Positions 15,281 to 20,675 of a stretch of DNA of 20,675 bases are shown here, piece after piece (positions within the stretch are counted from its first letter, which is position 1; every line of letters starts with the position of its first letter). Source of the stretch: JBIKVP01 sp044356745 (GTDB lineage: Bacteria > Pseudomonadota > Alphaproteobacteria > Rhizobiales > Beijerinckiaceae); the NCBI GenBank assembly GCA_044356745.1, contig JBIKVP010000032.1, positions 1 through 20,675 on the forward strand, read 5' to 3'. The position numbers and the translations under genes were made by a program. The notes below the pieces were generated by a model. The model was not told the origin of the DNA. It worked only from the letters and a program-made list of their open reading frames with translations, and searched no databases.

Positions 15281-15318
15281 TGTCATAGCGTATGACACAT
15301 TTATGTCTGGCATACGCT
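15281..15318 (+). promoter_or_regulatory. overlapping inverted repeats upstream of tkt
   Basis: Palindrome A is TGTCATA-gcg-TATGACA (15281-15297), perfect 7-bp arms. Palindrome B pairs AGCGTATG (15287-15294) with CATACGCT (15311-15318), perfect 8-bp arms with a 16-nt loop. They share AGCGTATG, so in RNA only one could form. TATATT at 15276-15281 is a possible -10 just before A, but it lacks a -35 at usual distance. A is compact enough to be an operator. The tkt ATG is 23 nt after B. Confidence 0.5.
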
Positions 15319-15340
15319 GCTTGTTTGATCTGGAAAGCGC

Positions 15341-17341
15341 ATGTCTAACTCAACAGTTTCATCTGTAAAAACATCTCATAACGATCTGGCCAATGCCATT
15401 CGCGCCCTTGCGATGGATGCAGTGGAAGCAGCAAAATCAGGGCATCCAGGCCTGCCCATGGGTGCAGCCGACATTGCCACGGTTCTTTTTACACAAGTGA
15501 TGAAGTACGATGCAAAGCGTCCCGATTGGCCTGATCGTGATCGGTTTGTGCTCTCGGCTGGTCATGGTTCGATGCTACTTTATGCACTTCTGCATCTCAC
15601 AGGCAATCCCGCCATGACGCTGGATCAGATCAAAAACTTTCGTAAAGCAGGCTCACTCACTCCTGGACACCCCGAATATCATCACACCCCAGGCGTTGAA
15701 ACCACCACAGGGCCTTTAGGACAAGGCATTGCCACCGCTGTCGGTATGGCTTTGGCTGAGCGTGTACTTGCAAGTGAATATGGTGCTGATCTCGTGGATC
15801 ATCACACCTATATACTCGCGTCCGATGGCGACTTGATGGAAGGCATCAGCCATGAAGCAATGGCGCTGGCAGGGCATCTCAAACTCAATCGCCTGATCGT
15901 TTTGTTTGATGATAACGGCATATCCATTGATGGCCCGATTTCTCTATCTGATTCGGTGGATCAAGTGGCGCGCGCTAAAGCGTGTGGCTGGAATGCGCTT
16001 CGCATTGATGGTCATGATCCCAAAGCCATTCTCAAGGCGCTGAAAAAAGCCAAACAATCGGATAAACCAACTCTCATTGCGTGCAAAACCACCATCGGCT
16101 ATGGCTCACCTAAACGGGCGGGAACCTCCAAAGCGCATGGTGAACCGCTGGGAGCAGAAGAGCTGGCCGCTTCAAAAGCGGCCTTGAATTGGCCTCATGC
16201 CGCATTTGAAATTCCAGACGACATCCGCGCCGCTTGGAACAAGGCAGGTCGCAAAGGAGCATCTCTGCGTCGCAAATGGGAGGCACGTTTAAAAGCGTCA
16301 CCACTCAAAGACAGCTTTCAAAGTCGCTTAAAAGGCATTGATGCAAAAGTGCTCCATAAGCATGTGCAAGCACACATCAATGGATTACTCACAGCACCTC
16401 AAACGCTTGCAACTCGCAAATCAAGCGAACTCGCATTAGAGGCGATTGCACCGCATATTCCGCAACTGGTGCTTGGCTCAGCGGATTTGACAGGCTCAAA
16501 TAACACGAAGACCAAAACCGCAAAAGTCATCTCAGCGCCAAGCTATGAAGGACGTTATATCCATTACGGCATTCGTGAGCATGGCATGGCTGCCGCGATG
16601 AACGGCATGGCGCTTCATGGCGGCTTTGTTCCTGCCGGTGGAACATTTCTTGTCTTCACGGACTATGCGCGTCCTTCCATGCGCCTTGCCGCGCTCATGG
16701 GACTGCCCGCGATTTATGTGATGACCCATGATTCCATTGGCTTGGGTGAAGATGGCCCCACGCATCAACCTGTTGAACATATCTCATCGCTGCGAGCTAT
16801 GCCCAATATGCGCGTTTATCGCCCTTGTGATGCGGTGGAAACAGCCGAATGTTGGGAGCTTGCGCTTGCTCGAACCGATGGTCCGAGTGTGCTGGCGCTC
16901 ACGCGCCAAAACCTGCCGCAGCTTCGCCTCACACCTTTTGAGGGGAATGCCTGTGCGAAAGGCGCTTATGAACTCGTAAGCGCCTCAAGCAAAGCCAAAG
17001 TCGTGCTCCTCGCAACAGGTTCAGAAGTTGAAATCGCCGTTGAAGCACAAAAAGCGTTAGAGACAAAAGGCATTGCCACACGGGTTGTGTCTGTCCCATC
17101 CGTTGAGCTCTTTATGGCACAAAGCGATGCTTATAAACGTAAAATTCTGGGTGAAAACACCCTCAAAGTCGCGATTGAAGCAGGCGTGCGCTGGGGCTGG
17201 GATGCGTTGATTGGTGACAATGGCATCTTTATCGGCATGTCATCTTTCGGTGCAAGCGCACCTTATAAAGAGCTTTACGCGCATTTTGAGATAACCACTC
17301 AAGCGGTGGTCGAGAAGGTTGAGGCGCGGTTGAACGGATAA
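15341..17341 (+). CDS. tkt: transketolase
   Basis: This thiamine diphosphate enzyme moves two-carbon ketol units between sugar phosphates in the pentose phosphate pathway (and Calvin cycle where present). It is 666 aa, normal length. The N-terminal catalytic features are SGHPGLPMGAAD (33-44), GHGSMLLYALLH, and the ThDP/metal motif SDGDLMEGISHEA (161-173) with DDNGISIDG (190-198). S161 replaces the Gly most family members have. The pyrimidine domain has YGIREHGMAAAMNG, whose Glu activates ThDP, and the C-terminal domain is intact. ATG at 15341 has a GGAAAG only 3 nt upstream, a poor site. It precedes gap-pgk, the usual alphaproteobacterial order, but a 184-nt gap with a repeat separates them. 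Palindromes upstream suggest separate control. Confidence 0.97.
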   Translation: MSNSTVSSVKTSHNDLANAIRALAMDAVEAAKSGHPGLPMGAADIATVLFTQVMKYDAKRPDWPDRDRFVLSAGHGSMLLYALLHLTGNPAMTLDQIKNFRKAGSLTPGHPEYHHTPGVETTTGPLGQGIATAVGMALAERVLASEYGADLVDHHTYILASDGDLMEGISHEAMALAGHLKLNRLIVLFDDNGISIDGPISLSDSVDQVARAKACGWNALRIDGHDPKAILKALKKAKQSDKPTLIACKTTIGYGSPKRAGTSKAHGEPLGAEELAASKAALNWPHAAFEIPDDIRAAWNKAGRKGASLRRKWEARLKASPLKDSFQSRLKGIDAKVLHKHVQAHINGLLTAPQTLATRKSSELALEAIAPHIPQLVLGSADLTGSNNTKTKTAKVISAPSYEGRYIHYGIREHGMAAAMNGMALHGGFVPAGGTFLVFTDYARPSMRLAALMGLPAIYVMTHDSIGLGEDGPTHQPVEHISSLRAMPNMRVYRPCDAVETAECWELALARTDGPSVLALTRQNLPQLRLTPFEGNACAKGAYELVSASSKAKVVLLATGSEVEIAVEAQKALETKGIATRVVSVPSVELFMAQSDAYKRKILGENTLKVAIEAGVRWGWDALIGDNGIFIGMSSFGASAPYKELYAHFEITTQAVVEKVEARLNG

Positions 17342-17348
17342 AGGTTGC

Positions 17349-17429
17349 GTTATACCCGCGCTTGACGCAGGTATCCACGTATTAGCTAGGGGTTAAACTG
17401 TGGATGGCCGTATCAAGCACGGCCATGAC
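17349..17429. repeat. composite palindromic element: two inverted REP-like units
   Basis: Left unit 17349-17379 reads GTTATACCCGCGCTTGACGC then AGGTATCCACG. The right unit (17398-17429), reverse-complemented, reads GTCATGGCCGTGCTTGATAC then GGCCATCCACAG, so the two are the same unit in opposite orientation, about 18 nt apart. Each also forms its own hairpin; the right one has a perfect 8-bp stem (ATGGCCGT/ACGGCCAT) around ATCAAGC. From memory this is a widespread alphaproteobacterial repeat (ATACCCGCGCTTGACGCGGG... / ...GGATGGCCGGGTCAAGCCCGG). It lies 8 nt after the tkt stop and may terminate tkt or stabilise its 3' end. Confidence 0.75.
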
Positions 17430-17525
17430 AATTGAGATGAAAAAAGTATCAAGATGCCATATTTTGGCCTCTTGTAACAAGCATGTGAAGTTGAAACGTA
17501 TTAGCGGAAGAACAAGGAGCACCCC

Positions 17526-18533
17526 ATGAGTATTCGCGTAGCCATCAACGGCTTTGGACGCATCGGACGCAACGTATTGCGCGCCATCATTGAGAGCGGT
17601 CGCACTGATATTGAGGTCGTTGCGATCAATGATCTGGGGCCTGTGGAAACCAACGCGCATTTGCTTCGCTTTGATTCCGTGCATGGCCGTTTTCCGCACA
17701 CTGTCACCGTTGAGGGCGACTCCATCAATGTGGGGCGTGGGCCGATTAAAGTCACCGCGATTAAAGATCCCGCCACTCTTCCCCATAAAGAGATGGGCGT
17801 GGATATTGCGCTCGAATGCACAGGCATTTTCACCAGCCGCGAGAAAGCCGCGATGCATCTCACCGCTGGCGCAAAGCGCGTGATTGTCTCTGCCCCTGCT
17901 GATGGTGCTGATTTAACGGTTGTTTATGGCGTGAACCACGACAAGCTCACCAAAGATCACCTTGTCATCTCCAATGCCTCATGCACCACAAATTGCCTGG
18001 CTCCTGTCGCGCAGGTGCTCAATGATGCGGTTGGGATTGAAAAAGGCTTTATGACTACGATCCACGCCTACACAGGCGATCAACCCACCCTCGATACGAT
18101 GCATAAAGATTTGTATCGCGCACGCGCCGCAGCCCTCTCAATGATCCCAACGTCAACTGGTGCGGCAAAAGCGGTGGGTCTGGTATTGCCAGAACTCAAT
18201 GGCAAACTTGATGGCACATCCATTCGTGTCCCAACCCCCAATGTCTCGGTGGTGGATTTCAAGTTTATCGCTAAACGCGCAACCTCAGTGAGCGAAATCA
18301 ATGACGCGATTAAAGCTGCGGCCAATGGGCGCCTCAAAGGTATTCTGGGCTATACGGACGCGCCAAACGTATCCATGGATTTCAACCACGACAGCCATTC
18401 CTCCATCTTCCACATTGATCAAACCAAAGTGATGGATGGCACGCTGGTGCGTGTGCTCTCATGGTATGATAACGAGTGGGGCTTCTCCAACCGCATGAGC
18501 GACACCGCCGTAGCCATGGGCAAGTTGATTTAA
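17526..18533 (+). CDS. gap: glyceraldehyde-3-phosphate dehydrogenase, type I
   Basis: It converts glyceraldehyde-3-phosphate to 1,3-bisphosphoglycerate in glycolysis (and the reverse in gluconeogenesis). It is 335 aa. The NAD-binding motif is GFGRIGR (9-15), with N35-D36 suggesting NAD preference. The catalytic motif is SNASCTTNCLAP with C153, and the partner His is H180 in FMTTIHAYTGDQ. The C-terminal WYDNEWGFSNRM is present. A good GGAG stands 7 nt before the ATG at 17526. The 96 nt after the repeat (17430-17525) should contain a promoter, but I saw no convincing -35/-10 pair. pgk follows after 21 nt, so gap and pgk are almost certainly co-transcribed. Confidence 0.97.
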   Translation: MSIRVAINGFGRIGRNVLRAIIESGRTDIEVVAINDLGPVETNAHLLRFDSVHGRFPHTVTVEGDSINVGRGPIKVTAIKDPATLPHKEMGVDIALECTGIFTSREKAAMHLTAGAKRVIVSAPADGADLTVVYGVNHDKLTKDHLVISNASCTTNCLAPVAQVLNDAVGIEKGFMTTIHAYTGDQPTLDTMHKDLYRARAAALSMIPTSTGAAKAVGLVLPELNGKLDGTSIRVPTPNVSVVDFKFIAKRATSVSEINDAIKAAANGRLKGILGYTDAPNVSMDFNHDSHSSIFHIDQTKVMDGTLVRVLSWYDNEWGFSNRMSDTAVAMGKLI

Positions 18534-18554
18534 AACATACGGGGAGACACGCAC

Positions 18555-19769
18555 ATGAACGCCTTCAAAACCCTTGATGATGTAAATGTCACAGGCCAGC
18601 GTGTGCTGGTGCGTGTCGATCTGAATGTGCCGATGGATAAGGGTGAGGTGAGTGATGCAACGCGCTTGACGCGTATCCTTCCAACTTTGCAAGAGCTGAG
18701 TGAAAAAGGTGCGAAAGTAATTTTACTTGCGCACTTTGGCCGTCCTAAAGGTGTTAATCAGAGTGAGAGTTTAGCGCCTGTCGCTCACGCACTCTCTCAC
18801 CATTTAAACAAGCCCGTGAGTTTTGCCGCTGATTGTATTGGCGAGGTCGCCATACAAGCTGTTTCAAAAATGCAATATGGTGATGTGCTTTGCCTAGAAA
18901 ACACCCGTTTTCATGCGGGCGAAGAAAAAAATGACCCCGCATTTGTCAAAGCGCTTGCCGCCAATGGTGATCTTTATGTGAATGATGCGTTTTCTTGTGC
19001 GCATCGTGCTCATGCCTCAACCGAGGGCTTGGCGCACCTATTGCCTGCGTATGCAGGGCGTACCATGCAAGCAGAATTACAGGCACTTGGCAAAGCACTT
19101 GATCATCCTGAGCGCCCTGTGATTGCCGTTGTGGGTGGCGCAAAAGTCTCTACCAAAATTGATCTTCTTGAAAACCTGATCACAAAAGTCGATGCGCTCG
19201 TGATTGGTGGCGGAATGGCCAACACATTTTTGTATGCGCAAGGGTACAAAATCGGCAAATCATTGGCTGAAAAAGATTTGAGCAATACCGCGCGCCGTAT
19301 TATGGAAAAGGCACGCGAGAAAAACTGCGCTATCCTTTTACCGATTGATGCAATCGTCGCTTATCATTTTGAAAACAATGCACCACATTTCACCTATGGC
19401 ATTGATGCGATCCCTGATGATGCCATGATCCTTGATGTGGGGCCTCAAACCGTTGAACGCATTGAAGCGGCTTTTCATGATGCACACACGGTAGTTTGGA
19501 ATGGTCCCTTAGGTGCGTTTGAGTTAAACCCCTTTCACCAAGGCACATTCGCCGCGGCCAAACATGCCGCTCAGCGCACGAAAGCGGGTAGGCTCGTCAC
19601 TGTTGCAGGAGGCGGTGATACGGTCGCTGCGCTCAATGCGGCGGGTGTTGCCGAGGATTTCACCTATATTTCGACCGCTGGGGGCGCTTTTCTAGAATGG
19701 ATGGAAGGTAAACCCTTACCTGGGGTCGATGTTCTTAAAACAAACGCGGCCATGCGTCACGCCTCGTAA
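18555..19769 (+). CDS. pgk: phosphoglycerate kinase
   Basis: It transfers phosphate between 1,3-bisphosphoglycerate and ADP, forming 3-phosphoglycerate and ATP. The product is 404 aa. It opens MNAFKTLDDVNVTGQRVLVRVDLNVPM, where the RVDLNVP segment binds 3-phosphoglycerate. HFGRPKG, ENTRFHAGEEKND, NDAFSCAHRAHAST and the hinge GGAKVSTKIDLL follow, then the nucleotide loops GGGMANTF, WNGPLGAFE and the glycine motif AGGGDT near the C-terminus. GGGGAG lies 9 nt before the ATG. It is 21 nt behind gap, and rph follows 36 nt later after an AT-rich gap; all three may form one transcript. Nothing unusual is seen in the protein. Confidence 0.98.
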   Translation: MNAFKTLDDVNVTGQRVLVRVDLNVPMDKGEVSDATRLTRILPTLQELSEKGAKVILLAHFGRPKGVNQSESLAPVAHALSHHLNKPVSFAADCIGEVAIQAVSKMQYGDVLCLENTRFHAGEEKNDPAFVKALAANGDLYVNDAFSCAHRAHASTEGLAHLLPAYAGRTMQAELQALGKALDHPERPVIAVVGGAKVSTKIDLLENLITKVDALVIGGGMANTFLYAQGYKIGKSLAEKDLSNTARRIMEKAREKNCAILLPIDAIVAYHFENNAPHFTYGIDAIPDDAMILDVGPQTVERIEAAFHDAHTVVWNGPLGAFELNPFHQGTFAAAKHAAQRTKAGRLVTVAGGGDTVAALNAAGVAEDFTYISTAGGAFLEWMEGKPLPGVDVLKTNAAMRHAS

Positions 19770-19805
19770 ATAATGTAAATCATATAAACATATAAGGATA
19801 CCTTT

Positions 19806-20522
19806 ATGCGCTCTTCAAAACGTGCCAATGATCAGATGCGCCCTGTTACCCTTGAGCGTGGTGCAGCCCGTTTTGCGGAAGGCTCATGCCTTGTGTCATT
19901 TGGTCAAACACGCGTGCTATGTGCCGCAACCGTTGAAGAAAAAGCCCCGAGCTGGTTAAGGGGACAAGGTAAAGGCTGGGTCACAGCGGAATACGCCATG
20001 CTCCCACGCGCCACACAAGAGCGCAATCGGCGCGAAGTTGTGAGCGGTAAGCTGTCAGGACGCACACAGGAAATTCAACGCCTGATAGGGCGTTCCTTGC
20101 GTGCCGTGGTTGATCTTCCGCTATTAGGGGAGCGCCAGATCACGGTAGACTGCGACGTGCTTCAGGCTGATGGCGGTACACGCACCGCAGCCATTACGGG
20201 AGCGTGGGTTGCGCTTCACGATGCGATTGAATGGATGCGTCAGCGCGGCATGGTGGGCGGAAAAGTGCTGAAAGATCATGTTGCAGCGGTCTCATGCGGC
20301 ATTTATCAGGGCACACCCGTGCTTGATCTTGATTATATAGAAGACTCAAACGCACACACAGATGCCAATTTCGTCATCACGGGATCGGGCGGCATGGTCG
20401 AAATTCAGGGCACAGCAGAAGGTGCACCGTTTTCAGAAGGTGATTTTCATACCCTGCTTGGATTGGCGAAAGGCGGAATCGCATCGCTTGTGGAGATGCA
20501 AAAGGCGGCGATGAGGTCATAA
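19806..20522 (+). CDS. rph: RNase PH (tRNA nucleotidyltransferase)
   Basis: RNase PH trims tRNA 3' ends with phosphate, releasing nucleoside diphosphates. The 238-aa protein opens RANDQMRPVTLERGAARFAEGSCLVSFG, with the catalytic phosphate-handling residues in ERNRREVVSGKLSGRTQEIQRLIGRSLRAVVD and the conserved DCDVLQADGGTRTAAITGAWVAL. The C-terminal half carries the usual VLDLDYIEDSNAHTDANFV. It is full length, unlike the inactive forms in some laboratory strains. AAGGAT stands 7 nt before the ATG. In many alphaproteobacteria rph is beside the purine-NTP pyrophosphatase or hrcA gene; here it follows pgk, and the next gene lies outside the window. No promoter was recognised in the 36-nt gap. 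Confidence 0.97.
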   Translation: MRSSKRANDQMRPVTLERGAARFAEGSCLVSFGQTRVLCAATVEEKAPSWLRGQGKGWVTAEYAMLPRATQERNRREVVSGKLSGRTQEIQRLIGRSLRAVVDLPLLGERQITVDCDVLQADGGTRTAAITGAWVALHDAIEWMRQRGMVGGKVLKDHVAAVSCGIYQGTPVLDLDYIEDSNAHTDANFVITGSGGMVEIQGTAEGAPFSEGDFHTLLGLAKGGIASLVEMQKAAMRS

Positions 20523-20558
20523 ATTGTCTGGTTTGTCTTTTACACGCGAACCTCAACC

Positions 20559-20609
20559 GTCATACCCGCACTTGTTGCACTGCTGTCCGGTTAGATTTGT
20601 GTTGCGGGT
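20559..20609. repeat. diverged third copy of the ATACCCGC-type unit, forming a long-loop inverted repeat
   Basis: GTCATACCCGCACTTGTTGC (from 20559) matches the start of the unit at 17349 (GTTATACCCGCGCTTGACGC) at 16 of 20 positions, then diverges. ACCCGCA (20564-20570) is inverted against TGCGGGT (20603-20609), a perfect 7-bp stem with a 32-nt loop, just 3' of rph. It may be a remnant or a weak terminator. Confidence 0.45.
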
Positions 20610-20664
20610 TGCATGGTGTTGATTTTATTATGTTTTAGCGATTTGGCGATTGCTTTGACATAAA

Positions 20665-20670
20665 GTGAGG
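20665..20670 (+). promoter_or_regulatory. possible ribosome binding site of a gene starting beyond the right edge
   Basis: GTGAGG followed by ATCAT at the very end of the window looks like a Shine-Dalgarno with a start codon just outside. TTGACA at 20655-20660 is a possible -35, but its -10 would be outside. The start codon is not visible, so this is only a suggestion. The remaining sequence from 20610 to 20664 shows nothing else. Confidence 0.25.
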
Positions 20671-20675
20671 ATCAT

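Noticed and set aside
15238..15281. tkt promoter TTGACT (15238-15243) with TATATT (15276-15281)
   Set aside because: The spacer is 32 nt; no -10 occurs at 16-18 nt.
1..20675. CRISPR array, transposase, prophage or defence island
   Set aside because: No regularly spaced repeats, integrase, transposase or defence domain was found; the genes are mostly housekeeping.

Overview
This window looks like an ordinary chromosomal stretch from an alphaproteobacterium of moderate GC. The evidence is the etfB-etfA-hbd order, a PP_4765-type flavoprotein, a tkt-gap-pgk cluster, a FliK-like/FhlB gene pair, and intergenic palindromes of the kind common in alphaproteobacteria (AGAGCATG... elements, and paired units built on ATACCCGCGCTTGACGC). 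The element and gene-order comparisons come from memory, not a search. I see no phage, IS element, CRISPR array, tRNA or rRNA.

Layout. From 1 to 1308 is the tail of an unidentified frame, then a flavoprotein gene that has lost its N-terminal FAD-binding motif. From 1275 to 4011 (minus) is etfB-etfA-hbd: electron transfer flavoprotein plus 3-hydroxyacyl-CoA dehydrogenase. From 4108 to 5894 (minus) a flippase-like membrane protein and a SAM methyltransferase overlap by 4 nt. EttA, a ribosome-associated ABC-F protein, follows at 5988-7643 (minus). Divergent from it, 7761-9499 carries a FliK-like protein and a stand-alone FlhB C-terminal domain (4-nt overlap), implying a flagellar export machine elsewhere. 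An O-antigen ligase/polymerase-like membrane protein (minus) converges on these. From 11203 rightwards: a probably Tat-exported FAD amine oxidase, release factor 3, a newly noticed 29-codon membrane microprotein overlapping a His-rich zinc-type ABC ATPase, then transketolase, GAPDH, phosphoglycerate kinase and RNase PH.

How it fits together. tkt-gap-pgk supplies the triose and pentose phosphate core. etfB-etfA-hbd supplies beta-oxidation or hydroxybutyrate chemistry and electron delivery to the quinone pool. The methyltransferase/flippase and O-antigen ligase point to envelope work. No wholly new multi-gene system is visible. The most interesting items are: (1) the microprotein-zinc ATPase operon, with a strong promoter, a Zur-like site over the -10, and an AUG where transcription should start; (2) a second probable leaderless gene, the FliK-like gene, whose start codon lies in a perfect 9-bp inverted repeat; (3) palindromic repeats that coincide with stop codons; (4) the FAD-motif-less flavoprotein; and (5) overlapping, mutually exclusive inverted repeats upstream of transketolase.
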